Assembly: GCA_018242765.1 (NCBI GenBank)
Contig: JAFEBH010000015.1
Span: forward strand, 1 to 49,950
DNA from: Nitrospira sp.
GTDB taxonomy: Bacteria > Nitrospirota > Nitrospiria > Nitrospirales > Nitrospiraceae
Length of the DNA: 49,950 nucleotides
Direction: 5' to 3'
The position numbers and the translations under genes are program-made. The notes beneath the pieces are model-generated. The model was not told where the DNA came from, made no database searches, and saw nothing but the letters and a program-made list of their open reading frames with translations. Positions 1 to 8,644 of the stretch are shown in pieces (position 1 is the stretch's first letter; the number at the start of each line of letters is the position of its first letter).

Positions 1-751
1 AGGCGGAATTGTCCGTTGCGGTCCAATGTAGCGTGCCCCCGCCAGTATTGCGGATGTTCAGCGATTGAGGGGCCGGGTTGCCTCCGTTCTGTTGAGCGGT
101 AAACGAAAATCTGGAGGAACTGACACCAATGGCTGGCGGGAGGGCCGGTGGCGGCGTCACGATGAGGGTGACGGGGATCGACATGGGCTGGGCGCCGGGG
201 GCACTGAGGGTAATACTGCCGGTGTAGGTAGCCGCGCCAAGTGAGCCCAGGACGGGGGTAAGGGTCACGGTGCCGTTACCGGTGCCGGTTGTCGCCGAGA
301 GCGTGAGCCAGGCGGCATTGTCCGTTGCGGTCCAGTGGAGCGTGCCCCCGCCAGTATTGCGGATGCTCAGCGATTGGGGGGCCGGGTTGCCTCCGTTCTG
401 TTGAGCGGTAAACGACAAACTGGAGGAACTGACACCAATGGCTGGTGGGAGGGCCGGTGGCGGCGTCACGATGAAGGTGACGGGGATCGACACGGGCTGG
501 GCGCCGGGGGCGCTGAGGGTAATACTGCCGGTATACGTGCCGGCGCCAAGTGAGCCCGGGACGGGGGTAAGGGTCACGGTGCCGTTACCGGTGCCTGAAG
601 CAGGGCTTAGGGCCAGCCACGCTGCAGTCGTTGTGGCATTCCAGGTTAATGTTCCCCCACCTTGGTTGCTGACGGTCAGGGTTTGTGGAGGAGGCGGTGC
701 ATCTCCCTGCTGAATACTAAAGGAAAAACCAGGAGAGTTGAGTCCTATGGC
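1..751 (-). repeat. 309-bp tandem coding repeats (103 codons per unit)
   Basis: Units begin (minus strand) at about 751, 442 and 133; the last is cut by the window edge. The same landmarks (for example the GCC-AT codons opening each unit) recur at exactly 309-bp spacing, keeping frame. The units at 442 and 133 are nearly identical at the nucleotide level, while the first unit is more diverged. This is what recent unit duplication or gene conversion would leave. Confidence 0.85.
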
Positions 752-961
752 CGGTACTAGATTGGATGGTGTGACAAGCTGTCTCAACGCCGGCATTCCG
801 GACAACAGTCTCGACTTGGGTGTGGGGGATGCTGTGGGGAGAGAGGTATCCTCTGCTGCCGCGGAGGCAAAATGAATTGATACAACCATCGGTTCGAATA
901 GGATGGGAGCCAGGCAGAACCCAATGGGGAATAACAACAAGTGCCGGATATTCTGGCGCAT
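1..961 (-). CDS. Secreted protein with tandem BACON-like repeats (3' end outside window)
   Basis: An uninterrupted minus-strand frame runs from an ATG at 961-959 to the left edge (320 codons visible), so the C-terminus is missing. The start is well supported: AGGAGG lies about 10 nt upstream and the first ~36 residues form a signal peptide (basic MRQNIRH, then a long hydrophobic stretch ending FASAAA). After a short linker, ~103-residue units repeat, each with W-x-A-T, a WLxLS motif, a TGxGTVTLTP strand, a tYTGSITLSAPGAQP strand and a PPPALPPAIG linker. This matches the beta-sandwich BACON/Ig-like pattern. Such repeats usually act in adhesion or carbohydrate binding on exported proteins; the binding partner here cannot be told. 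The gene is divergent from the sugar dehydrogenase at 1763. The repeat assignment is by eye; an alternative is another Ig-like family. Confidence 0.8.
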   Translation of the reverse strand, partial: MRQNIRHLLLFPIGFCLAPILFEPMVVSIHFASAAAEDTSLPTASPTPKSRLLSGMPALRQLVTPSNLVPAIGLNSPGFSFSIQQGDAPPPPQTLTVSNQGGGTLTWNATTTAAWLALSPASGTGNGTVTLTPVPGSLGAGTYTGSITLSAPGAQPVSIPVTFIVTPPPALPPAIGVSSSSLSFTAQQNGGNPAPQSLSIRNTGGGTLHWTATDNAAWLTLSATTGTGNGTVTLTPVLGSLGAATYTGSITLSAPGAQPMSIPVTLIVTPPPALPPAIGVSSSRFSFTAQQNGGNPAPQSLNIRNTGGGTLHWTATDNSA

Positions 962-1666
962 TGCTTGGATCCTCCTTGCGAGTCCATCGCGAAGTGAACG
1001 ATTCACAACGAGGCGGGATTGGGAGCAAGTCGAGTGCCGTGTTTATTATGGGGAGATAGGTTTAGTGGGGTTGTCGCATGGATTGAAAGGATTTTCAGGT
1101 GCTTGAACGAAGATACTGGTTCATGTCTGTGCGATGTGGTACGTAACTCTACCGGGACAATGAAAAGGCGTGACTCGCACAATTGTACAGATGATAAAAT
1201 GGTTTAGGTATAGCGTGTAACACTGTAAGATGTCGGGGAGTTACTGGAGAGTTTCTGCTTGTCATGTTCGGATCGTGTTGATATATCTAAAAAAGGTTTG
1301 ATGAGTGTTGAGTTTCAGACAACGATCATCCCGATTCCAAGTGTTTGGTGTACGAATAATCGATAATGGACAATATCCGTTACGATGGTTTAGGTAAGTC
1401 GATTTAAGTCGCTCGAACCGAATGACTTCCTTCCCGACCAAGGAAACGAGTATTGAGGGATTCACCTACGGCGCAGTTCAAAGCTGACGATTCAAGACGT
1501 CGATGACCAATGTGTATGGGTATCCGGCTTTGAGGGTTCAATCGCAAGGAGGGAATCCGGGATCATTCAGACTGTCTGTTAAGGCGGCTACCCCCAATAT
1601 TGGGGTTGCAGTTTGGGATAGGTCGTGTCAGGGCGGAGGCTGCGGGGGCGACGAGAGGATGTCTCT
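962..1666. other. Divergent intergenic region with one strong palindrome
   Basis: No convincing protein gene is visible between the divergent starts at 961 and 1763 apart from the tiny frame at 1667. The part from about 1080 to 1480 is AT-richer than its surroundings. A perfect 14-bp palindrome, CCCCAATATTGGGG, sits at 1592-1605 and is a candidate operator. Confidence 0.5.
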
Positions 1667-1738
1667 ATGAAAGACCATCCAGTTCTTGACGATCCGGAGG
1701 CGTTCTGCCATTGTTATCATGATTTCCATTGTGACTGA
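1667..1738 (+). CDS. Possible 23-residue Cys/His-rich microprotein
   Basis: ATG at 1667, stop TGA at 1736-1738. A GAGAGGA stretch about 8 nt upstream could serve as ribosome site. The peptide is acidic at first and ends in a dense metal-ligand-like cluster (CHCYHDFHC, three Cys and three His in nine residues). It ends 24 nt before the sugar dehydrogenase start, so it could be a leader peptide or a translated upstream frame of that mRNA. The length is too short for family assignment and chance cannot be excluded. Confidence 0.25.
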   Translation: MKDHPVLDDPEAFCHCYHDFHCD

Positions 1739-1762
1739 GGTTTGGGAGAGCGTGAGAAGAAT

Positions 1763-3058
1763 ATGAACAAGCGACAATCACGATCTATTGCAGTTGTTGG
1801 GCTGGGCTACGTCGGCCTTCCGATCGCTGTGGCGTTTGGAAAAATTGGCCAGGTTGTTGGGTTTGATATCAACAAGAAAAAGATCGAGGAATTACAGAAT
1901 GGCATTGATCGGACTGGCGAAGTGTCGAAAGAGGATCTTGGCATTACTCAGGTGCGGTATACCTCAGAGCCAGCCGATCTGAAAGTCGCGAACTTCATCA
2001 TTGTCGCCGTGCCTACTCCGATCAACGACGCGTTGCAGCCAGATCTGACGGCGTTGCAGAAGGCCTCTGAGTTGATTGGTCGAAACTTGTCTGCAGGGAG
2101 CATCGTGGTGTACGAGTCGACCGTCTATCCAGGTGCAACAGAAGAAGTCTGCTTGCCTATTTTAGAAAAGGCATCGGGCATGAAAGCCGGGGTTGATTTT
2201 AAATTAGGGTATTCGCCGGAGCGAATCAATCCGGGAGATAAAGAGCACACGCTTGAAAAGATTATGAAGGTCGTATCGGCACAAGATCAGGACTCGCTGG
2301 ACATTGTGGCGGACACCTATGCACTCGTCGTCAAAGCGGGTATTCATCGGGCGTCGGGTATCAAAGTCGCTGAAGCGGCCAAGGTGATTGAAAACACTCA
2401 GCGAGACTTGAATATTGCATTGATGAATGAGCTGTCGCTGATCTTTCATCGACTGGGCATCGATACCAAATCGGTTCTTGAAGCCGCGGGGACAAAGTGG
2501 AACTTTCTGAAGTTTTCTCCCGGTCTTGTCGGTGGTCATTGTATTGGTGTGGATCCATACTATCTGACCTCAAAAGCGGAGTCAGTGGGATATCATCCGG
2601 ACGTCATTCTTGCCGGTCGTCGTATCAACAACGGGATGGGAAAGTTTGTGGCCGAACAGACCATGAAATTGCTCAGCCAGCTGTCGCGCCCGGCGAATGA
2701 ATTGCGAGTAGGGGTGCTTGGATTGACGTTCAAAGAAAATGTGCCGGATCTCCGTAATAGCAAGGTGCCCGATATCATCCGTGAACTTCATGAATATGGC
2801 GTGCAGGTGCTGGTCCATGATCCGATTGCCGAAGAGGAAGAGGCGACGGCAGAGTACGGTATTCATTTGGTTCAGTGGGATGCGATGCGGGATCTTGATG
2901 GGCTGATCGTTGCCGTCGCGCATACACGATTCTCTGATATGGGCCTCACGGACTTGCTGCGGCTGCTTCGCAGTCGGGAGCACGGTGTTCTGATCGATGT
3001 GAAGAGCATTCTTGATCCGGTCAAAATCCCTCCCTCTCTGAAATACTGGCGATTGTAA
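1763..3058 (+). CDS. tviB: UDP-sugar (TviB/WbpA-like) 6-dehydrogenase
   Basis: NAD-dependent oxidation of a nucleotide sugar C6 alcohol to the uronic acid, a cytoplasmic step in making acidic surface polysaccharide. The N-terminal Rossmann motif VVGLGYVGLP follows the start directly. The middle has ESTVYPG and GYSPERINPGD, both typical of the TviB/WbpO (UDP-HexNAc dehydrogenase) branch, and the catalytic cysteine lies in GGHCIGVDPYY (about residue 260). The C-terminal UDP-binding domain is complete, and ~431 residues is normal for the family. ATG at 1763 is preferred over an in-frame TTG at 1742 because the Rossmann strand begins at the usual distance and GGGAGAG/GAGAAG lies upstream. The substrate (UDP-GalNAc or UDP-GlcNAc versus UDP-Glc) is inferred. 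The epimerase at 14270 could act in the same polysaccharide pathway. Confidence 0.88.
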   Translation: MNKRQSRSIAVVGLGYVGLPIAVAFGKIGQVVGFDINKKKIEELQNGIDRTGEVSKEDLGITQVRYTSEPADLKVANFIIVAVPTPINDALQPDLTALQKASELIGRNLSAGSIVVYESTVYPGATEEVCLPILEKASGMKAGVDFKLGYSPERINPGDKEHTLEKIMKVVSAQDQDSLDIVADTYALVVKAGIHRASGIKVAEAAKVIENTQRDLNIALMNELSLIFHRLGIDTKSVLEAAGTKWNFLKFSPGLVGGHCIGVDPYYLTSKAESVGYHPDVILAGRRINNGMGKFVAEQTMKLLSQLSRPANELRVGVLGLTFKENVPDLRNSKVPDIIRELHEYGVQVLVHDPIAEEEEATAEYGIHLVQWDAMRDLDGLIVAVAHTRFSDMGLTDLLRLLRSREHGVLIDVKSILDPVKIPPSLKYWRL

Positions 3059-3181
3059 CTGCTGGTCACGGCGACCGACGATCCGGTAATCCTATGGGGA
3101 TCCACGGAATTTCCTGATTGCCCTCGGTTGGAACAGATCGTTCATCCGGTTCCGCGCTTCTTCAACTTCTGGCCTTTTCCT

Positions 3182-3209
3182 TTGAGCCCGTTTTAATCCG
3201 TAGTATAAG
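3182..3209 (+). promoter_or_regulatory. Predicted sigma70 promoter of the secretion operon
   Basis: TTGAGC (3182-3187), 16-nt spacer, TATAAG (3204-3209). It lies 65 nt before the likely GTG start of the secretin gene and is the only good match in the 215-bp gap after the sugar dehydrogenase. Confidence 0.45.
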
Positions 3210-3273
3210 AAATTGATGGTGGGTGAGGGCACCCTTCATTTCCACCCAATTCATCCCATATGAGCGAGGTGTT

Positions 3274-5616
3274 GTGACTCGTCGTTGGAATGCCTGTCTG
3301 TATTCTCAGCTCGTATGCAAGGTGCTGGGTTTTGGCGTCTTGTGGATCACGGGCTGTTCGCTCTTTGTCTCGCCTGAGGTCAAGCGTGGAGATCAGCACC
3401 TAGCTTCAGAGCGATGGGAAGAGGCGAGTCTTGCCTACAAGCAGGCATTGAAGGACGATCCGTTTAATAGCGCTCTTCAAGGCAAATATGCGTTGGCTCG
3501 CGAACGTACTGCGGCGATGCATGCTGAACGGGGCCATGCGCTACTCAAGGAAAAGCACGTTGATCTCGCGCTTGAAGAATTCAAGCGCGCCCTTGCGATC
3601 GAACCCTCGAGAGCCGAGTATCAGGCGGGATTTCAGGACACGACTCGCATGAAAGAGTCCCGGTCTCAGTATCACGAGGCTGAGCGTTTGGCCAAACTTG
3701 GGCGAAATGAGGAAGCCCTGGATAGATTTGCACGAGCTGCGGAGCTCGACCCCGCTTACCAAGAGCCGTTAGAGAGCATCAGTCGTCTCACCGAAGAACA
3801 ACAAGCCCGGACGAGGGTCGAACGTTCGAGGCAGCCCATCACGCTGAAGTTTAAGAATGCCGGGATCAAGGAAGTGTTGGAAGGTGTGGCAAAGGCGAGT
3901 GGGTTCACCCTCGTGTTCGATAAGGATGTTCGGAACGACCCGATATCGATCTCCGTTCAGGAGACACCGTTCGAAGATGCCTTGCAGTTGATTCTCAATA
4001 GTAACAGCTTATTTTCCAGGCAGGTGGCGCCGACAGTGTTGGTGATCAGCCCTGATACCAAGCAGAAGCAAGAGCAGTATCAGGATCTGATGATCAGGAC
4101 CTTCTATCTGTCGACGGCCAAGGCTAAGGATATGGTGTTGCTACTCAAAAGCATGTTGGATTCAAAACGGATGCATGCCAATGAACAGCTGAATGCCATT
4201 GTCATTCGTGATCAGCCAGAGAAGTTGGAGCTTGCCGAGAAGATTATTCTGGCCAATGACCGATCCGAACCCGAGGTGGTATTTGACCTGGAGGTGCTGG
4301 AGGTTGATCGAACAAAGAAGCAGAATCTCGGACTCAATTATCCGAAGCAAGCGAGTGCTGGGCTGGTTGCTTCCGCATTCAGCGGAACATTGGGAATAGA
4401 TGCAGCGCTGATGACGTACCGCCAATTGGCGGACTTGGGACCCGGTAACTATCTCTTCAAGATGCCGACCACCGTGTCGCTGGATTTCTTGAAGCAACAA
4501 TCCGATGTCAAGACGCTCGCCTCACCGAAGGTCCGCGTCATGAACAACAAGAAGGCAGAGATCAATATCGGGGATAAGCAACCGATTCTTCTGTCAACCA
4601 CCAATGTGTTGCCTGGACAAGCTACGACCGGAGCCGTCCCGACGACGTCGACGGTCACCTCGATTGAGTTTCGAGATACGGGCGTCAAGCTGACCGTTGA
4701 GCCTTCAATTCGACTTGGTAACGAATTGTCACTGAAGATGAAAGTCGAAGTGGTTCGAGTCGGAGAAAAGGAAACACTTCAGGGGTCTCCGCTTATTCAG
4801 CAATTCAAGTTCGGCAATCGTTCTGCAGAAACGACGCTGAATATGCGGGATGGAGAGACGATCGTGCTCGGGGGATTGCTGCAGGAAGAAGACAAGCGAA
4901 CACGAGTGAGTGTGCCCTGGATTGGCGATTGGCCTTTTATCGGAAACTTAGTGAGCTCATTTGAAATACAACGCGTCACGACCGAAGTAATTCTCACCAT
5001 CACTCCCCATATTGCGCAACCGACGCTTCCGGTCGGCTCGCGTAATCAAGCCTTTTGGTCTGGTACCGAATTTAATTATGCGACCCGTCCAGTCTTTTCC
5101 GGCTCGTCCCCCAAGCTGCCGACTTTGATGGGGGGCGATGCTGAGAAAACCATTCTTAGGGATACAGCGATGGAGAAGAGAGCTGGACAGCAGAACGGGG
5201 GGCGATCGCTAGCCCAGTTGGCGACTCCTGGCCCTCAGTTGGCTATCAAGCCCGAGGACTCGATTGTCCAATTCGGTAAAGAAGTGACCCTCTCTATCGT
5301 GGATGGTCAACTCCGCTCATCCGGCGAGAGCGCATTTAGGATGGAATACGACCCCAGTATCTTGCAGTTTAAGCGATTGGACGATGCAGAGTTAACTGAG
5401 AACGGTGAAGTTTCCAGGGACAGCAGTGAAAGTGAGCCTGGTACCATTCTGTTCCATTTGGCTCGTCCTGCTGGACGAGCACCACGGACTGTGGGGGTCA
5501 CCTTCCTCGCAAAGGCACCTGGAGTCTCCCCAGTTCGCGTGGAACTGTTGGATTCGGGTAGTGCAGTGGAGGCATCACATGGAGTCGTGGGGGCAGGAGT
5601 GGTGCGGGTCCGGTGA
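3274..5616 (+). CDS. gspD: GspD-like secretin lipoprotein with TPR repeats and C-terminal cohesin-like domain
   Basis: Outer-membrane channel of the secretion system encoded downstream. GTG at 3274 is chosen (GAGG just upstream) because it gives a short lipoprotein signal with lipobox ITGC (Cys about 28); an in-frame ATG at 3223 would add 17 unlikely residues. Order of domains (numbered from 3274): TPR helices about 35-180; STN/N0 about 187-265 (ITLKFKNAGIKEVLEGVAKA); a NolW-like N-domain about 274-328; secretin beta-barrel about 329-582 with VPWIGDWPFIGNLF-type and TEVILTITPHI motifs; a Pro/Gly linker; a cohesin-like domain about 657-779 (FRMEYDPSILQF, GVTFLAKAPGVSPV). TPR repeats and cohesin on one secretin are unusual additions, perhaps for piloting and for binding a surface partner. 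The gene overlaps the next by four bases (GTGA). Confidence 0.9.
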   Translation: MTRRWNACLYSQLVCKVLGFGVLWITGCSLFVSPEVKRGDQHLASERWEEASLAYKQALKDDPFNSALQGKYALARERTAAMHAERGHALLKEKHVDLALEEFKRALAIEPSRAEYQAGFQDTTRMKESRSQYHEAERLAKLGRNEEALDRFARAAELDPAYQEPLESISRLTEEQQARTRVERSRQPITLKFKNAGIKEVLEGVAKASGFTLVFDKDVRNDPISISVQETPFEDALQLILNSNSLFSRQVAPTVLVISPDTKQKQEQYQDLMIRTFYLSTAKAKDMVLLLKSMLDSKRMHANEQLNAIVIRDQPEKLELAEKIILANDRSEPEVVFDLEVLEVDRTKKQNLGLNYPKQASAGLVASAFSGTLGIDAALMTYRQLADLGPGNYLFKMPTTVSLDFLKQQSDVKTLASPKVRVMNNKKAEINIGDKQPILLSTTNVLPGQATTGAVPTTSTVTSIEFRDTGVKLTVEPSIRLGNELSLKMKVEVVRVGEKETLQGSPLIQQFKFGNRSAETTLNMRDGETIVLGGLLQEEDKRTRVSVPWIGDWPFIGNLVSSFEIQRVTTEVILTITPHIAQPTLPVGSRNQAFWSGTEFNYATRPVFSGSSPKLPTLMGGDAEKTILRDTAMEKRAGQQNGGRSLAQLATPGPQLAIKPEDSIVQFGKEVTLSIVDGQLRSSGESAFRMEYDPSILQFKRLDDAELTENGEVSRDSSESEPGTILFHLARPAGRAPRTVGVTFLAKAPGVSPVRVELLDSGSAVEASHGVVGAGVVRVR

Positions 5617-6119
5617 GGGAAGATGGGCTCACATTGGTTGAGATGCTCGTCGCCATGACGATTATTGCCATTCTGGCGTCGGTGGCAATGCCACTGAGCA
5701 AGGTCTCGACCAAGCGAACGCAGGAAATTGAATTGCGTCAACAGCTTCGAATAATCCGAAGTGCCATTGACTCGTTTAAGTTGGAATGGAACCGTGATGG
5801 GGATGTGTTGCTGGGACCTGCTTGTGTGAAAAATAGGTTGGTGTGTAAGGAAGTTTCAGGTCAGTACGGCTATCCCAAGACCCTTGAGACGTTGTTGGGA
5901 GTCAAGCTGACGGGGGAAGAGGCCACTGTTCGGGGTACGACGGTGAGACGGTACTTGCGGAGCCTGCCGCTTGATCCGTTGACCGGGAAGGCGAACTGGC
6001 TGTTGCGCTGTTACAAGGATCAGCCCAAGCCAATCAGTTGGTGTGGGGAAGATGTCTATGATGTCATGACGCAAAGCGAGGCGGTCGCAATTGATGGCTC
6101 CAAGTATCAGGATTGGTAG
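5613..6119 (+). CDS. Type II secretion pseudopilin
   Basis: The GTG start at 5613 overlaps the secretin stop. The five-residue leader MREDG is followed by L-T-L-V-E, so prepilin peptidase would cleave after G5, leaving the conserved glutamate at +5 (E10), and a ~20-residue hydrophobic helix. The rest is a globular C-terminal domain with PLDPLTGKANW, a GspG-like feature, and the protein ends in YQDW. At 168 residues it is a little long for GspG; it may be a GspG/H-type minor or second major subunit. It sits directly before a second pseudopilin gene, which it overlaps by about 26 nt. Confidence 0.85.
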   Translation: MREDGLTLVEMLVAMTIIAILASVAMPLSKVSTKRTQEIELRQQLRIIRSAIDSFKLEWNRDGDVLLGPACVKNRLVCKEVSGQYGYPKTLETLLGVKLTGEEATVRGTTVRRYLRSLPLDPLTGKANWLLRCYKDQPKPISWCGEDVYDVMTQSEAVAIDGSKYQDW

Positions 6120-6495
6120 AGCAACCGGATCAAAGACGAAAGGGTTCACGCTTGTCGAACTCATGATTGTCGTGTCCATCATCGGCATTCTCGCAACAAT
6201 CGCGGCTCCGTCCTATCAGTCTTCATTGATCAAGGCGAGAGAAACGGTCTTGCGGCAGGATCTGTTTACGCTTCGTGAAGTATTGGACCACCACCGTGCC
6301 GACCAGGGGAAGTATCCTCCGTCGTTGGAAGGGTTGGTCGCGACGGGCTATCTTCGAGCCCTTCCCAAAGATCCATTCACGAATTCGTCGAGTTCGTGGC
6401 AGGAAATGAGCGATTCGGCCGAGGGTGGTATCTTTGACGTGTATTCGGGGTCGGATCGTATTGGGACTAATGGGATTCCCTATAACAAGTGGTAA
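6094..6495 (+). CDS. gspG: GspG-like major pseudopilin
   Basis: Class III signal: a 17-residue basic leader ending KTKG, then FTLVELMIVVSIIGILATIA, with Glu at +5. The body has the GspG pattern of a long N-terminal helix, KYPPSLEGL, ALPKDPFT and a C-terminal DVYSGSD...PYNKW segment resembling the calcium-binding loop of major pseudopilins. The 133-residue length is normal. ATG at 6094 is chosen over the TTG just before it; no strong ribosome site is seen, consistent with translational coupling to the overlapping upstream gene. Confidence 0.9.
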   Translation: MAPSIRIGRATGSKTKGFTLVELMIVVSIIGILATIAAPSYQSSLIKARETVLRQDLFTLREVLDHHRADQGKYPPSLEGLVATGYLRALPKDPFTNSSSSWQEMSDSAEGGIFDVYSGSDRIGTNGIPYNKW

Positions 6496-6502
6496 TTCAG
6501 AC

Positions 6503-7336
6503 ATGAACTTCGAGAGGTATCCCGTGTGTTGCCTACGCCGGGCACTCGGATGGAACGCCGTATGGAGGGGGGTGAGTGTTGGACTGATTCTCCTCAATTT
6601 TGTGGCCTGTAGTGCACTTGACCGTATTGGCGATTCAAAGGCGTCAGATCTTCAGCTCACGGTCGATGTGGTCACCGCTTCGTTGAAAGATGCACAGCGC
6701 GCGATGGCAGAATTGCGTGCAGAGGTTGAGGTCCGGAACCAGGAATTGGCTGAGGCGCAGGTGAGTCGGGCGCAGCTTGAAGGGCGCGTGAGAGAAGCCG
6801 AGCATCGATTAAGTGAGGCCCGCCATGTGATTGCTTTGCAACGAGAAGAGCTCGCCGAGTCCCGGGTTGATCGGGAACGAGTCGCGCGGACAGGAGCCGT
6901 GCTGCAGGGTCAGCTCAAACAGCTGCGGAAGCAACTATCAAGGATCGAGAAACTGGCGAGTGGAGGTGTTTCTCCAACGATCATGGTTCTTCCCGTAGAG
7001 AAACACCCACGATCAGAACCGATAGGGATACCAGAGGCCGTCTCGTCCGACGATCCGCTAGAAGGTCGTCGAGTTTCTTTACAGTCGGACGGAGAGATAC
7101 CCGGCACGGTCTCGGTTCATCAAGGAGCGATTCTGCCTCAACCGGTAACACTCGCAACGCCCGCACGAGTCATGATCAAGTCGGGCGACACGCTGTGGAG
7201 TCTTGCCCAACGGCACCGCACATCTGTGCGCCAGCTCATGGCCGTCAATGCACTCTCCACCGATTATATTCAAGCGGGTCAGCCTCTTTGGTTACCGGAG
7301 CCGGTCGCGGATGGATCAGAGTACGGGCAAAGGTAG
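6503..7336 (+). CDS. LysM-domain lipoprotein with coiled coil
   Basis: Start ATG at 6503, 8 nt after the gspG stop. The N-terminus is a lipoprotein signal (hydrophobic GVSVGLILLNFVAC, lipobox Cys about 36). Residues about 50-150 are rich in E, R, L, Q and A with heptad character, so a coiled coil is likely. A proline-rich linker leads to one C-terminal LysM domain (about 223-266: IKSGDTLWSLAQRHRTSVRQLMAVN). LysM binds peptidoglycan. In this operon the protein probably anchors or aligns the secretin through the cell wall, a role that FimV/TsaP-like LysM proteins play in type IV pilus systems. The exact partner is inferred. Confidence 0.8.
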   Translation: MNFERYPVCCLRRALGWNAVWRGVSVGLILLNFVACSALDRIGDSKASDLQLTVDVVTASLKDAQRAMAELRAEVEVRNQELAEAQVSRAQLEGRVREAEHRLSEARHVIALQREELAESRVDRERVARTGAVLQGQLKQLRKQLSRIEKLASGGVSPTIMVLPVEKHPRSEPIGIPEAVSSDDPLEGRRVSLQSDGEIPGTVSVHQGAILPQPVTLATPARVMIKSGDTLWSLAQRHRTSVRQLMAVNALSTDYIQAGQPLWLPEPVADGSEYGQR

Positions 7337-7380
7337 TCAGGTCGGAGGAATTCACCCATTGACGGTGAAGGGCTAGAGCG

Positions 7381-8595
7381 ATGGCAGTTTTTGCATACCG
7401 AGTTGCACGAGCTGACGGATCCTTGATCCAGGGATATCTTGAGGGAGAAGGAGAAGCCGTCGTTCGTGCGAAGCTGGAGTCTCAAGGACTCCTCGTGTTT
7501 ACCCTCCACCGCCGTGGGGCACATCCGACGCGAGCCGGACGATCGTGGTCGTTCGGTGGGCTTCCTTTCGGGCAGTTCCTGATTTTCAATCAGGAGCTGT
7601 TGGCGCTCATCAAATCTGGGTTGCCGATCTTACGAGTCTGGGACTTGTTGATCGATCGCGCCGGGCATCCGGGATTTCAGCAAGTGTTGCGCGAGGTGAA
7701 GGAAGATATTCGAAGTGGGATCTCTCCTTCGGACGCGTTGGCAAAACATGTCTCATATTTCCCGGACCTCTACGTCTCGACCATCAAGGCCGGTGAGCAG
7801 GCGGGTAATCTGCCTGAGGTGCTGCAGCGGTATATCGCCTATCTGAAGCTGATGATCGGGCTTCGCCAAAAAATGATGAAGGCGATTTCTTACCCGATCT
7901 TCCTCATTATAATCGGCGTGGCTGTGATCGGTTTCTTGGTGGGTTATGTCATGCCGACGTTTGTCTCCGTCTATGGAGAAACGGGGAAGGCGTTGCCATG
8001 GGCGACCCACCTGTTGTTGCAGCTGGTTGCACATGCAGAAGTCTGGGGATTGGCCGCGACGATCACCCTCGCAGGGTTGATGCTTGGCATACGTGCGTAC
8101 TATGCCACATCTGCAGGGCAGCTCATGATTGACCGCCTGTTACTGAGTCTTCCATTGGTGGGATCCGTAGCGGTCATACATAACACCGTGCAGTTCACGA
8201 GAACCCTGGGAACCATTCTTGCCGGAGGAATCCCTCTGGTAGATGCCTTGCAGGGTGCTCGTGCGGCTGTCTCAAATCGTTTTATCTCCTCTAGGTTGAC
8301 CGGAGCCGTTGAGGAGATTCGACAGGGGGCGACATTAGCAGGTGCCTTGGAGCGTTGTCAGGTGCTTCCCAAGCTTGTGATTGAAATGTTGTCGGTCGGT
8401 GAGGAGACGGGATCATTGGAAGCCATGCTCAAGGATGTGTCGGAGTTTTACGAAGCTGATTTGGACACCAGACTTGGCCAGCTGACTACCTGGATGGAAC
8501 CAGCCTTGTTGCTGGTGATGGGTGTCTTGGTGGGGGGGATTGTGATTGTGATGTACTTGCCGGTTTTTCAAATGGCGGGAGCAGTGGGCGGGTAG
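7381..8595 (+). CDS. gspF: GspF inner-membrane platform protein
   Basis: Polytopic core protein of type II secretion / type IV pilus machines that couples the ATPase to pseudopilus assembly. It has the family layout: N-terminal MAVFAYRVARADG with a cytoplasmic domain, two homologous GspF domains (about 60-185 and 265-390) each with a QELLALIKSGLPI- or FTRTLGTILAGGIPL-type helix pair, and three membrane segments (about 163-188, 215-235 and 370-395) ending in VMYLPVFQMAGAVGG, a classic GspF/PilC C-terminus. The 404-residue length is typical. It follows the LysM gene by 44 nt and precedes gspE. Confidence 0.94.
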   Translation: MAVFAYRVARADGSLIQGYLEGEGEAVVRAKLESQGLLVFTLHRRGAHPTRAGRSWSFGGLPFGQFLIFNQELLALIKSGLPILRVWDLLIDRAGHPGFQQVLREVKEDIRSGISPSDALAKHVSYFPDLYVSTIKAGEQAGNLPEVLQRYIAYLKLMIGLRQKMMKAISYPIFLIIIGVAVIGFLVGYVMPTFVSVYGETGKALPWATHLLLQLVAHAEVWGLAATITLAGLMLGIRAYYATSAGQLMIDRLLLSLPLVGSVAVIHNTVQFTRTLGTILAGGIPLVDALQGARAAVSNRFISSRLTGAVEEIRQGATLAGALERCQVLPKLVIEMLSVGEETGSLEAMLKDVSEFYEADLDTRLGQLTTWMEPALLLVMGVLVGGIVIVMYLPVFQMAGAVGG

Positions 8596-8644
8596 CGTAA
8601 GAGGGGGGCAGAGAGGGAAGGTATGATGTTTCGGAGGCTACCGC

